The position numbers and the translations under genes were made by a program. From NCBI RefSeq assembly GCF_003402475.1, contig NZ_BFAB01000014.1:42422-106421 (forward strand): a stretch of 64,000 bases of DNA. The letters are read 5' to 3'. The notes under the pieces are model-generated. The model was not told where the DNA came from. It was given only the letters and a program-made list of their open reading frames with translations, and did not search any database. This document shows, piece after piece, positions 1 to 8,774 of the stretch. Source of the DNA: Mycobacterium sp. MFM001 (GTDB lineage: Bacteria > Actinomycetota > Actinomycetes > Mycobacteriales > Mycobacteriaceae). Each line of letters opens with the position of its first letter. The stretch's first letter is position 1.

Positions 1-2
1 CC

Positions 3-563
3 GCGGCCACCCTCGACATCGTGTCCGGAGGGCGATTCGATTTCGGGGTCGGCGCCAGCTGGCTGCGTGAGGAATGGGACGCGGTCGGGCTGGACTTCGA
101 CAGCCGCGGTGCCCGCGTCGACGAGGCGCTGCAGGTCTGCCGGGCGCTGTGGACCCAGCCCAGCATCGAACATCACGGCCGTTTCTTCGATTTCGGCGAA
201 GTCATGTTCGAGCCCAAGCCGGTGCAGCCGGGCGGGCCGCCACTGCACATCGGCGGCGACGCCAAGGCCGCGCTGCGCCGGGTGGCCCGATTCGGCGACG
301 GCTGGCTGCCGATGAACCACACGTTGGACCGGCTCCCGGACTCGGTGCGCACGCTGACCCGGCTGTGGACCGAGCAGGGTCGCAGCGGTAAGCCGTCCGT
401 CACCACGTCGGTGCCGATCACGTCCGTGGCCGACGTGCGGCGCGCCGCCGACGCCGGCATCGACCGGCTGATCGTGGCGCCGTGGCAGCGCACCCGCGAA
501 GCGCTCGACGGGATCGCCAGATTCGCCGACGAGTACATCGCGAAATCCCCTGTGGCAGGCTGA
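3..563 (+). CDS. Luciferase-like F420-dependent oxidoreductase, 5' truncated by window edge
   Basis: This is the C-terminal part of a luciferase-like monooxygenase-fold protein. The reading frame is open from base 3, upstream of the first in-window GTG at 21, so the true start lies outside the window. The residues following the window start (SGGRFDFGVGASWL, then EEW and RG..VDEAL) and the later IGGDAKAALRR segment are typical of the F420-dependent LLM group common in mycobacteria, in which a TIM barrel binds F420 and oxidises or reduces a small substrate. The substrate cannot be told from sequence. The gene is followed by a convergent epimerase. Confidence 0.85.
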   Translation, partial: AATLDIVSGGRFDFGVGASWLREEWDAVGLDFDSRGARVDEALQVCRALWTQPSIEHHGRFFDFGEVMFEPKPVQPGGPPLHIGGDAKAALRRVARFGDGWLPMNHTLDRLPDSVRTLTRLWTEQGRSGKPSVTTSVPITSVADVRRAADAGIDRLIVAPWQRTREALDGIARFADEYIAKSPVAG

Positions 564-631
564 TTTCGTGGCGATCGGCCCCTCCGACATTCAGCTGGCC
601 GGCAGACCGGGCAGCCCAAGCTGGGACCCGG

Positions 632-1711
632 CTAATCCACCTGGGTGCTCTGACGATCCGGTGCCGGGTCGCCGAACCTGGAGCGGATGGCTCCCCACGG
701 ATCGGCGTACCGGCCGGGGCTGTCGCGGTAGGCCGCCCGCCGTCGCAGCAGCGCCCGCGCGAACGGGACCACAACGCGCATCGGGTAGCGTTTCCAGCCT
801 GCGCGGGAGTGCATCTCGGCGACCATGTCGGGCCACGAGTGCCGCTGGAACTTCAGCGCTTGCTGCGCGCGCGTGGTGTCCATCCAATCGGTGACGAACC
901 ACGCGTCGTCGCGGCTCGGATCACCCGGTCGGCCCGTCGGGAGCACTCCGGCCATCCCGCGAGCGGCGGCAAGGGTTGGCCCCACTTCGCCCTGCCGCAC
1001 CTTGTGTGACTCGTCACCGGCGATCAACAAGATCTCGCGTGCCACGTCCGCGGTGGTGGCCGCCGCAAACGCTGCTGCCACATCGCGAACATCGACGCTG
1101 TGCATACGCCCGTCGGTGGGCAGCGCGCTTTCGAAGAACAGTGCGTCGGCGCTGAACGGCATAGCGGCCGGATCGACGCTCAGCACACCGCCGAGTCGCA
1201 GCACCACCCACTCCAGGCTCGACGATCGCACGTGATGTTCGGCTTCCGCCTTGTGCTGGCTGTACAGGTCGGACGGCCGAACCGGCGTGCTCGCGGTGAC
1301 CGCACCGGACATGCGGTGCGGGTTGCGAGCACCGTAGACGGCGTTGCTCGACGCATGGACGAAGCGCGGCGGATTCGGCTGAGCCTCGGCGGCGGCCACC
1401 AGTGCCGCGGTGGCGTCGACGTTGACCCTGCGAGCGAGTTGGGCGTGGCGATAGATCGTCGGCGGGATCACGGCCGCCAGGTGCACGATTGCGGCCGGCG
1501 CTACCGCGGACACCAGCCGATCCACCTGACCGGGCTCGGTCAGGTCGGTCAGGTGGACCTCGACCCCGGCCGGCAGCGTACGTGCCGCTTTGCGGTTGGC
1601 GGCAGTGCCGAGGTCGGCCACCGCCACCCGGCGCCCGTCGGCAGCCAGGCGCCGGACCGTCGCCGACCCGACCAGCCCGAACCCACCCGTGACAAGCACC
1701 GTTTCGGACAT
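632..1711 (-). CDS. NAD(P)-dependent epimerase/dehydratase (extended SDR)
   Basis: An extended short-chain dehydrogenase of 359 residues. The Rossmann motif TGGFGLVGSA is at the N-terminus, the serine-bearing ASSNAVYG follows, and the catalytic YSQHK (YxxxK) comes in the first half. The family acts on nucleotide sugars, sterols (3-beta-HSD-like) or other alcohols; here the substrate is unknown. I prefer the ATG at 1711 because AGGGGG lies at good Shine-Dalgarno spacing before it; a GTG at 1717 is the alternative. It is divergent from the PlsC-like gene, and the shared intergenic region carries a degenerate copy of the recurrent palindrome. Confidence 0.85.
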   Translation of the reverse strand: MSETVLVTGGFGLVGSATVRRLAADGRRVAVADLGTAANRKAARTLPAGVEVHLTDLTEPGQVDRLVSAVAPAAIVHLAAVIPPTIYRHAQLARRVNVDATAALVAAAEAQPNPPRFVHASSNAVYGARNPHRMSGAVTASTPVRPSDLYSQHKAEAEHHVRSSSLEWVVLRLGGVLSVDPAAMPFSADALFFESALPTDGRMHSVDVRDVAAAFAAATTADVAREILLIAGDESHKVRQGEVGPTLAAARGMAGVLPTGRPGDPSRDDAWFVTDWMDTTRAQQALKFQRHSWPDMVAEMHSRAGWKRYPMRVVVPFARALLRRRAAYRDSPGRYADPWGAIRSRFGDPAPDRQSTQVD

Positions 1712-1752
1712 GCTCACCCCCTACGCCCCCCGGACATGGCCGCGCCCGGCGT

Positions 1753-1767
1753 GAATATGACATTCTC
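1753..1767. promoter_or_regulatory. Putative operator, degenerate GAGAAT-N3-ATTCTC copy
   Basis: GAATAT-GAC-ATTCTC matches 10 of 12 palindrome positions, with one perfect half-site. It sits in the divergent region between the epimerase (start 1711) and the PlsC-like gene (start 1852). It is one of the weaker members of the set, so its function is uncertain. Confidence 0.4.
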
Positions 1768-1851
1768 GATTTCAGAGAGTACTATATCCGCAGATAATGC
1801 GCTCTTTCCGGCGTATCGGGCGGGCTGTAGTCAAGGGGAGAACCAAGAACG

Positions 1852-2664
1852 ATGAGCGAAGCCGACATCGCGGAGCTTGCCAAATGGGATCCCCGGTTCA
1901 CCAAACGAATCATCGACGCCCTGCGGCCGGTGTTGCGCCGCTACTTCCGCACCGAGGTGCGCGGCCTCGACAACATTCCGCCTGCCGGTGGCGCATTGCT
2001 CGTCGCCAACCACTCCGGCGGCCAGCTGGCGGCCGACGTGCCGATCCTTGCCGTCGAGTTCTACGAGAAGTTCGGCTATGACCGCCCGATCCACACGCTC
2101 AGCCACGACATGATCTTCATCGGGCCGATCGGCACGGCGTTGCTGCGGACCGGTTTCATTCGGGCCAATCCGGAGAACGCCGCGAATGCCTTGCGGTCGG
2201 GCCACCTGGTGGTGGTGTTTCCGGGCGGCGACTACGACGCCATGCGGCCCACGTTGCAGCAGAACACGATCGACTTCGCCGGGCGAAAGGGGTATGTCCG
2301 GACAGCTATCGAGGCGGGTGTGCCGATCGTGCCGGCGGTGTCGATCGGCGGTCAGGAAACCCAGCTGTACCTGATGCGCGGGACGGGTCTGGCGAAACTG
2401 CTCGGTCCGATCGCGCGTGCGGCCCGGACCAAAATCCTGCCGCTGTCGTTCGGATTCCCGTTCGGGTTCAGCGTTTTCGCCACTTTCCCGCCCAACTTGC
2501 CGCTGCCGACCAAGATCGTCACCCACGTGCTCGAGCCGATCGACATCGTCGCCCGGTTCGGCGACGAACCCGACGTCGACGAGGTCGACGAGTATGTGCG
2601 CGAGGTGATGCAGCGGGCCCTGGACGAGTTGGCGCGCGAGCGCCGTTTCCCGGTGCTGGGCTGA
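1852..2664 (+). CDS. Lysophospholipid/glycerolipid acyltransferase (PlsC-like, MGAT-type)
   Basis: A 270-residue acyltransferase. It has NHSGG at residues 53-57 followed by D62, a wider spacing than the classical HX4D motif but familiar in the MGAT/HSGG branch of the LPLAT superfamily. A FPGGDYD block near residue 124 corresponds to the second acyltransferase motif. The family moves acyl chains from acyl-CoA to lipid hydroxyls at the membrane. Four bases separate it from the downstream acyl-CoA ligase, so the two are probably co-transcribed and the ligase may supply its acyl donor. Specific substrate unknown. Confidence 0.85.
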   Translation: MSEADIAELAKWDPRFTKRIIDALRPVLRRYFRTEVRGLDNIPPAGGALLVANHSGGQLAADVPILAVEFYEKFGYDRPIHTLSHDMIFIGPIGTALLRTGFIRANPENAANALRSGHLVVVFPGGDYDAMRPTLQQNTIDFAGRKGYVRTAIEAGVPIVPAVSIGGQETQLYLMRGTGLAKLLGPIARAARTKILPLSFGFPFGFSVFATFPPNLPLPTKIVTHVLEPIDIVARFGDEPDVDEVDEYVREVMQRALDELARERRFPVLG

Positions 2665-2668
2665 CACC

Positions 2669-4291
2669 GTGATCGACCGTGTCGGCCAGACGATCGGCCT
2701 GCTGGACACGTTGTGGCGGGCGCGGCTGATCGCGCCGATGCGGCCGGACAAGTACATCCGGATGGCTGCCGTGATGCGTCGCGAAAACCTAGCTGCCACA
2801 TCAGGTTTCGCCTCAGCGGCGCAGCGATGTCCGGAACGCCCCGGACTCGTCGACGAACTGGGCATGTTGACCTGGCGCGAACTCGACCAGCGCTGCGACG
2901 CTTTCGCCGCTGCGCTGCAAAACCAGCCCGGTGGCCAACCGAAAACCATCGGGCTCATGTGCCGTAACCACCGCGGCTTCGTCGAGGGAGTGGTTGCGGC
3001 CAACCGCATCGGCGCCGACGTGCTGCTGCTCAACACGTCGTTCGCCGGACCGGCGCTGGCCGAGGTGGTGGCCCGCGAAGGCGCCGACACCGTGGTCTAC
3101 GACGAAGAGTTCGCCGACAGCGTCGAGCGCGCGCTGGCCGACCGGCCCGACGCGAGACGGATCGTCGCCTGGACGGACAACCCGACAGGTGACGCCGTCA
3201 CTGTCGAGAAGCTGATCGAGGCGCATGCCGGCCGACAACCCAAGCGCGCCACGGAAAAAGCGCGAACAGTGCTGCTGACCTCTGGCACCACCGGGACGCC
3301 CAAAGGCGCCCGGATGACCAGCGGTGAAGTGGGCGCGCTCAAGTCGATCCTGGACCGGACGCCCTGGCGCGCCGAGGAATCCGTCGTGATCGCCGCGCCG
3401 ATGTTTCATGCCTGGGGGTTCTCCCAGTTGATCTTCGCCGCGTCGATGGCGTGCACGATCGTGACGCGGCGCAAGTTCGATCCGGAAGCCACCCTGCAAC
3501 TCATCGACCGGCACCGCGCCACCGGATTAGCAGTGGTTCCGGTGATGTTCGACCGCATCATGGATCTGCCGCCGGAGGTGCGCAAGCGATACGACTGCCG
3601 GTCGCTGAGGTTCGCCGCCGCGTCGGGATCGCGAATGCGCCCGGATGTGGTCACCGCATTCATGGACGAATTCGGCGACGTGATCGTCAACAACTACAAC
3701 GCGACCGAAGCGGGCCTGATCGCCAGCGCCACACCCGAAGACCTGCGCGCGGCACCCGATACCGCCGGAAAGCCGGCCCCGGGCACCGAGATCCGCATCC
3801 TGGACCAGGATTTGCACGAGCTGCCGACCGGCGAGGTGGGCCAGATCTACGTCCGCAGCGGCACCCTGTTCGAGGGCTACACGTCAGGTAAAACCAAGGA
3901 TTTTCACGACGGCTTCATGGCCTCGGGCGACTTGGGTTATCTCGACACGGAAGGCCGGTTGTTCGTGGTCGGCCGCGACGACGAGATGATTGTCTCCGGC
4001 GGCGAAAATGTGTACCCCATCGAGGTGGAGAAGACGCTCGCGGCGCATCCGGAGGTCGCCGAGTCCGCGGTGCTCGGCGTCGACGACGTCGAGTACGGCC
4101 AGCGCCTGGCGGCGTTCGTCGTGCTCGTGCCGGGCGCATCGGCCACGCCGGAATCGCTCAAGGCGCACATCCGGGAAAACCTGGCCAATTACAAAGTGCC
4201 GCGCGAGATCATCGTGCTCGACGAGCTGCCGCGCAGCAGTACCGGCAAGATCCTGCGTGCCGAGCTGCGGGCCAAAGTAGGCGACGACTAA
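2669..4291 (+). CDS. Acyl-CoA synthetase (FadD-type AMP-forming ligase)
   Basis: A full-length (540 aa) ANL-superfamily ligase that activates a carboxylic acid through an acyl-adenylate to its CoA thioester. Visible motifs are the P-loop TSGTTGTPKG near residue 203, the NNYNATEAG A5 motif, the SGDLGYLD and VGRDDEMIVSGGENVYP hinge region, and the catalytic lysine in STGKIL near residue 526. It starts with GTG four bases after the acyltransferase stop. It is the only CoA ligase in the window, so it is a candidate for priming the imported substrate, but co-occurrence with an acyltransferase also fits lipid remodelling. Confidence 0.93.
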   Translation: MIDRVGQTIGLLDTLWRARLIAPMRPDKYIRMAAVMRRENLAATSGFASAAQRCPERPGLVDELGMLTWRELDQRCDAFAAALQNQPGGQPKTIGLMCRNHRGFVEGVVAANRIGADVLLLNTSFAGPALAEVVAREGADTVVYDEEFADSVERALADRPDARRIVAWTDNPTGDAVTVEKLIEAHAGRQPKRATEKARTVLLTSGTTGTPKGARMTSGEVGALKSILDRTPWRAEESVVIAAPMFHAWGFSQLIFAASMACTIVTRRKFDPEATLQLIDRHRATGLAVVPVMFDRIMDLPPEVRKRYDCRSLRFAAASGSRMRPDVVTAFMDEFGDVIVNNYNATEAGLIASATPEDLRAAPDTAGKPAPGTEIRILDQDLHELPTGEVGQIYVRSGTLFEGYTSGKTKDFHDGFMASGDLGYLDTEGRLFVVGRDDEMIVSGGENVYPIEVEKTLAAHPEVAESAVLGVDDVEYGQRLAAFVVLVPGASATPESLKAHIRENLANYKVPREIIVLDELPRSSTGKILRAELRAKVGDD

Positions 4292-5724
4292 TCGGGCGGG
4301 CCAGCGGGAGCCATCGCCGTGTCGACAACTGTCAGCTCCCCGGGAAGCCCTGCCGCTCTGCGTGTTTCGCCGAACGCGTGCACCAGTGCATCGGTCACCT
4401 CATGTACATCGTTGAAGGTACGGTCGTCGGAGAGCACTGAGATGTCCAGTTGGTCGGCGTAGCTCCAAACCGTGATGTTCAAGGCGCTGCCCGCCGAAAG
4501 GATTCCCACGGAATAGAACTCGGACACTGGTACGCCTTCGACGTGCACGCGTTCCCGCGGTCCCGGCACGTTGGAAACCGCGATGTTCATCGCTCTGTTG
4601 CGAGTGGCACGTTTCGATTGCCGGTGGAACAAAGCAGGAGCCAGCAGCGGCGGCAGGTATTCCATCAGCTGGCCCTGGAGTTTCGGGCCCAGCAGATCGA
4701 GGTCCTCCTTGGCCCGCGCCGTCGACAACGAAGTCAGTTTCACCCGTTCCAGTGGGTCGTCGATGTGCACCGGCAGCGACACCGACAGGCCGCTGATCTC
4801 GTTGCCGGTAATCCGGTCCGGCGACCTGTCGGTGCTGATCGGTACCGACGTGAGAATCGGCCGGTCTGCTCTGCCGTCGTAGCGCAACAGCAGTTCGCGC
4901 AACCCGCCAGCGGCCGTCGCCAGCACGATGTCGTTGAACGTCACGCCGAGGTGTTTCGCGGTCTGCTTGACGTCCGTGAGCGCCAGTGCCGCCGTCGCGA
5001 ACGTCCGCACCGGCGACACCACGTGATTGAGAAATGTGGGTGGCGGGTTGAAGTTCTTGGCCAGATCAGGATTGTCGTCGCGCTCCTTGGATCGTTGCCG
5101 CACCTGCCGGAACCCACGAGCGGCGTCGCGAACCAGACCGGGCAGCGCGGCGACCTGCTGCAGGTGATCGCGGCCGGCCGCCCGCAGGAGCTCTGACGTC
5201 GACGGCTCGGCGCCTAAAGCGGTGCTGCCTTGCGAAACCTGGACCGAGTTCGGGGAATCGACCATCTTTGCGAGCAGGTTCGCCGATGCCATCCCGTCCG
5301 CCAGCGCGTGGTGCACCTTGCCGATGATCGCGAAGTGATTGTCCGCCAAGCCCTCCGCGAAGTGGAACTCCCACAGCGGACGGCTGCGGTCCAGCGGGGT
5401 GCTGGCGATGTCGCCGATCACCTGGTCGAGTTGTCGTCGACCGCCCGGGGCGGGAACGCGCACCCGTCGTACGTGGTAGTCGAGGTCCGGCTCGCAATTC
5501 TCCAACCACATCGGGTGGTGCAGCCGCCACGGAATTTCCACCAGCCGATAGCGCAGAGGTGCCAGGAGCCGGACATGCTGGGGGACAACCCGCCGAAACG
5601 CTTCGAAGCCGAATTCACCGTCGAAGCCGGCGGCGTCGACAATCCCGATCTTCAAGGTGTGGGTGTGCAGGTTGGGTGTCTCGCTGTAAAGCAGCATGGC
5701 GTCCATGCCGTTGAGTCGCTTCAT
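4288..5724 (-). CDS. Wax ester synthase/diacylglycerol acyltransferase (WS/DGAT)
   Basis: A 478-residue WS/DGAT enzyme, which in mycobacteria makes triacylglycerol or wax esters from acyl-CoA. The acyl-acceptor motif HHALADGMA (HHxxxDG) lies near residue 137, and the typical C-terminal NVPGP block is present. The ATG at 5724 (MKRLNGMDAM) is chosen because GAGGTGG precedes it and because family members begin this way; the open frame continues upstream without family similarity. It overlaps the 3' end of the acyl-CoA ligase by four bases (convergent) and is divergent from an esterase, a WS/DGAT plus lipase pairing also known in M. tuberculosis (Rv0221/LipC). Confidence 0.92.
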   Translation of the reverse strand: MKRLNGMDAMLLYSETPNLHTHTLKIGIVDAAGFDGEFGFEAFRRVVPQHVRLLAPLRYRLVEIPWRLHHPMWLENCEPDLDYHVRRVRVPAPGGRRQLDQVIGDIASTPLDRSRPLWEFHFAEGLADNHFAIIGKVHHALADGMASANLLAKMVDSPNSVQVSQGSTALGAEPSTSELLRAAGRDHLQQVAALPGLVRDAARGFRQVRQRSKERDDNPDLAKNFNPPPTFLNHVVSPVRTFATAALALTDVKQTAKHLGVTFNDIVLATAAGGLRELLLRYDGRADRPILTSVPISTDRSPDRITGNEISGLSVSLPVHIDDPLERVKLTSLSTARAKEDLDLLGPKLQGQLMEYLPPLLAPALFHRQSKRATRNRAMNIAVSNVPGPRERVHVEGVPVSEFYSVGILSAGSALNITVWSYADQLDISVLSDDRTFNDVHEVTDALVHAFGETRRAAGLPGELTVVDTAMAPAGPPD

Positions 5725-5846
5725 AACCCACCTCGCTCCGCGACAATGGAACCACTTGGGGCCGTCCTGATCTGGCGATTTGACGAAACTCGAATTGCCT
5801 GTCCAGATTCCGACTATCGGCGCGCTCCGCCGGGTAAGCTGCCGAA

Positions 5847-7058
5847 ATGCGCCCACCGCGACCTGCGCCGCTTTTACCAGCCAAGTGGCTGCGCAGGGCT
5901 CGTCCGATCGACTGTGCGATCGCGGTCAGCGACGCGTGTGCCGCCCTGCCGGTGATCGGCAAGCATTTGGCCCCGGTTGGCGTCGTCGCGGCGATGGGCG
6001 CGTGGTGCGCGCGGAACGCTCCCACGGTTCTCGGCTCCGCGGTACGCCGCAAGCAGCCGAACGGCGCCGACGCCCTGATCCCGGGCACGGTCCGCGAACA
6101 GACCACCGCAGCGGCCGCAGCTGCGCTGAGCCAGTTCTTGCCGATAGATCGTCTCGATGTGCAGTGGGCGGCCGAAGACCGGCTGCCGCCGGTGTTGCGG
6201 GCCGGCCGGCAGCGCCAACGTTTCCTGTACCGCAGCAGTGTGCGCTACGGCAGCGCGCCGGAGCAGGTGCTTGACGTGTGGCGGCGGCCGGATCTACCCA
6301 ATCGCCCTGCCCCGGTACTGGTGTTCGTGCCGGGTGGCGCCTGGATCATCGGCGAACGAAAGTTGCAGGGCTACACCCTGATGTCGCATCTGGCCGCGCA
6401 AGGCTGGATATGCCTGTCGGTCGGATACCGTGTCTCGCCGCGGCATCGCTGGCCCAGGCACATCCTGGATGTGAAGGCCGCCGTGGCGTGGGCGCGTGCT
6501 AACGCCGACAAGTTCGGCGGCGACCGGAACTTCGTGGCCATCGCAGGTTGCTCGGCCGGCGGTCATTTGGCTGCGCTGACCGGATTGACCTGTGACGACA
6601 GGGAATTCAGCGCCGAACTAGCGGCCGACGCCGACACATCGGTCGACGCCGTGGTCGGTATCTACGGGCGCTACGACTGGGAGGATCGCTCCGCGCCGCA
6701 ACGGGCGGAGTTCGTGCGGTTCCTGGAAGGAATCGTCGTGCGCAAGACGTTCGTCGATCATCCGGACGTCTTCCGCAAAGCTTCGCCGATCACACACGTC
6801 CGCAGCGATGCGCCACCGTTTCTCGTGGTTCACGGCACCAACGACACCGTGATCCCGGTGGACGAGGCGCGCGCGTTCGTGGAGCGGCTGCACGCGGTCT
6901 CCCGATCGACGGTCAGCTATCTGGAATTGCCCGGCGCTGGGCACGGCTTCGATCTGGTCGATCGCGCGCGGACCGGCACATCGGTCACCGCGATCGGGCT
7001 GTTCCTCAACGAGATGCACCGAAACCACCTGGCGCGCTTGGTCAATCCCGCCAGCTAG
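5847..7058 (+). CDS. Alpha/beta-hydrolase, HSL-type esterase/lipase (LipC-like)
   Basis: A 403-residue serine esterase of the hormone-sensitive-lipase branch. The oxyanion-hole segment PGGAW is near residue 161, the nucleophile elbow GCSAGG near 235, the acid in TNDTVIP near 334 and the histidine in GAGHGFD near 363. An N-terminal stretch of about 100 residues precedes the hydrolase domain, as in the mycobacterial LipC/LipQ group. It is divergent from the WS/DGAT gene. Likely role: hydrolysis of short- or medium-chain esters, possibly at the envelope. Orthology to LipC is a guess from length and context. Confidence 0.88.
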   Translation: MRPPRPAPLLPAKWLRRARPIDCAIAVSDACAALPVIGKHLAPVGVVAAMGAWCARNAPTVLGSAVRRKQPNGADALIPGTVREQTTAAAAAALSQFLPIDRLDVQWAAEDRLPPVLRAGRQRQRFLYRSSVRYGSAPEQVLDVWRRPDLPNRPAPVLVFVPGGAWIIGERKLQGYTLMSHLAAQGWICLSVGYRVSPRHRWPRHILDVKAAVAWARANADKFGGDRNFVAIAGCSAGGHLAALTGLTCDDREFSAELAADADTSVDAVVGIYGRYDWEDRSAPQRAEFVRFLEGIVVRKTFVDHPDVFRKASPITHVRSDAPPFLVVHGTNDTVIPVDEARAFVERLHAVSRSTVSYLELPGAGHGFDLVDRARTGTSVTAIGLFLNEMHRNHLARLVNPAS

Positions 7059-7882
7059 TAGTCCCACCCGTCGGCGGCCTGGTCGTCGAAGGTGCGGTCG
7101 ATACGTTCGAACCTCCGGCGGATCGAGCCGCGTGATTCTCGGTGCGGCAGGATGTAGAGCCGGTTGGCCAGCATCGCCTCGACGGTCAGCCGAGCGACGT
7201 CGTCGGCGCCGAGGACATCGTCTTGTCCGACGGTGACCGGCTCCGAAACCGGTTGCGTCGCCGGCGTTCCGTAGTCGGCGCCGCGGTTGCGTTCGCAGTT
7301 GCCGATGTTGGTGGCGACGAGCATCGGGCACAGCACCGACACCCCGATACCGTCCGGTTTCACCTCGCGGGCCAGCGCTTCGGCGAGCGCGACAACGCCA
7401 TATTTGGCAACGGAATAGGGCCCCAGCCCGACATTGGACACCAGCCCGGCGAACGACGACGTGAACAACAGATGGCCACCTTCGCCTTGCTCGAGGAGTC
7501 GCGGCAAGAAGGCCTCGACGCCGTGAATCGGGCCCCAGAGGTCGACGTCGATCACCCAGCGCCAGTCGTCGTGCGACATCTGCGCAACCGGCCCGGCCAC
7601 CGCGACGCCGGCGTTGTTGAAAACGACGTGGACGCCGCCGATTAATCGGAACGCGTCGTCGGCGAGCCGGGCGACGTCGTCGCGGTGCCGGACATCGCAG
7701 ACCACGCCGTGCGCCTCGAAGCCGTCGGCGCGCAAACCCGCCACGGCCGCGTCGAGCGCAGCCTGTTCGATGTCTCCCAGCACCACGCCGGCACCGCGGC
7801 GGGCGAGCTCACGCGCGGTGGCCAAGCCGATGCCGCTCGCGCCGCCGGTGATGACCGCGCCACGCCCGTCGAACCCGTCCAT
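7055..7882 (-). CDS. SDR family oxidoreductase
   Basis: A classical short-chain dehydrogenase of 275 residues with TGGASGIG near residue 12, NNAG in the middle and the YSVAK catalytic motif near residue 158. It should oxidise or reduce an alcohol/ketone with NAD(P). It overlaps the convergent esterase by four bases. It is the last gene of a minus-strand unit behind a mycofactocin-coupled SDR and a P450, which suggests successive oxidation of a hydroxylated product. Confidence 0.9.
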   Translation of the reverse strand: MDGFDGRGAVITGGASGIGLATARELARRGAGVVLGDIEQAALDAAVAGLRADGFEAHGVVCDVRHRDDVARLADDAFRLIGGVHVVFNNAGVAVAGPVAQMSHDDWRWVIDVDLWGPIHGVEAFLPRLLEQGEGGHLLFTSSFAGLVSNVGLGPYSVAKYGVVALAEALAREVKPDGIGVSVLCPMLVATNIGNCERNRGADYGTPATQPVSEPVTVGQDDVLGADDVARLTVEAMLANRLYILPHRESRGSIRRRFERIDRTFDDQAADGWDY

Positions 7883-7897
7883 GAGACGGGACTCTAG

Positions 7898-8734
7898 CTA
7901 CTTCAGGCAGCTGCCCGCATCAACCGGCAGGGTGACACCGGTGATGTAGCGGGATTCGTCGGACGCCAGGAACAGCACGGCGTTGCTGATGTCTTCGGGC
8001 TCCACCCAGCCGATCGGCAGCGTGTGCATCATCTGCGCGACGACCTTCATGTCGTCGGGCCCCGGGTTCTCGAGGTCGGGCCGGAACAGCTTCATCGTGC
8101 CCTCGTTCATGAACAGCGGGGTGTTCACGTTGGTCGGATGTACCGAGTTGACCCGAATCATGTGCTGGCCCAGCTCAACTGCGAACGTCCGCATCAGCCC
8201 CACCACGCCGTGCTTGGCGGCGACGTAGTGACCGGTGTGCGGGTAGGCCTTCAGGCCGCCGACCGAGCTGGTCAGGATGATCGAACCGCCGCGGCCGCCG
8301 GCAAGTATGTGCGGCACACCGGCTTTCACGCTCTTCCACACCCCGGACAGGTTGACGTCGATCATGTCGGTCCAGTCGCGTTCGCTGGTCTTGTCCAACG
8401 TCTGCCCGCCGTTGCCGATACCGGCATTGGCGATGATGACGTCCAGCCGACCGAGCTGCTCTACCCCGGCGTCGACAGCGGCCTTGAGCGCGTCGAAATC
8501 CCGCACGTCGACTTCGGCGGTGTAGATGCGGCGGTTGAGACCCTTGACCAGATCGGCGGTCTCGGCCAGATCTTCCGGTGTGGACAGCGGAATCTGCACG
8601 CTGTCTATCGGCTTACAGATGTCGACCGCGATGATGTCGGCGCCCTCCTGCGCCAACCGCACTGCGTGCGCCCGGCCCTGGCCGCGTGCCGCGCCGGTGA
8701 TGAACGCGACCTTTCCTTCAACTCGCCCTGCCAT
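7898..8734 (-). CDS. Mycofactocin-coupled SDR family oxidoreductase
   Basis: A 278-residue SDR with TGAARGQG at the cofactor site and YVAAK near residue 171. The extra segment after strand 2 (DICKPID to LAETADLV) and the PVDAG C-terminus are features of the mycofactocin-associated SDR group, which hold NAD tightly and pass electrons to the peptide-derived redox cofactor mycofactocin. A close relative lies at 44973-45833. Downstream of a P450, it is a good candidate for oxidising the alcohol the P450 makes. Cofactor use is inferred from family. Confidence 0.88.
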   Translation of the reverse strand: MAGRVEGKVAFITGAARGQGRAHAVRLAQEGADIIAVDICKPIDSVQIPLSTPEDLAETADLVKGLNRRIYTAEVDVRDFDALKAAVDAGVEQLGRLDVIIANAGIGNGGQTLDKTSERDWTDMIDVNLSGVWKSVKAGVPHILAGGRGGSIILTSSVGGLKAYPHTGHYVAAKHGVVGLMRTFAVELGQHMIRVNSVHPTNVNTPLFMNEGTMKLFRPDLENPGPDDMKVVAQMMHTLPIGWVEPEDISNAVLFLASDESRYITGVTLPVDAGSCLK

Positions 8735-8774
8735 CGTTACCTCGTTTCCGTTGACGTTTCAAACCTGCTGCGGC

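Noticed and set aside
1775..1789. A second GAGAGT-containing site before the PlsC-like gene
   Set aside because: Only 8 of 12 positions match the palindrome, which is close to background for AT-rich intergenic DNA.
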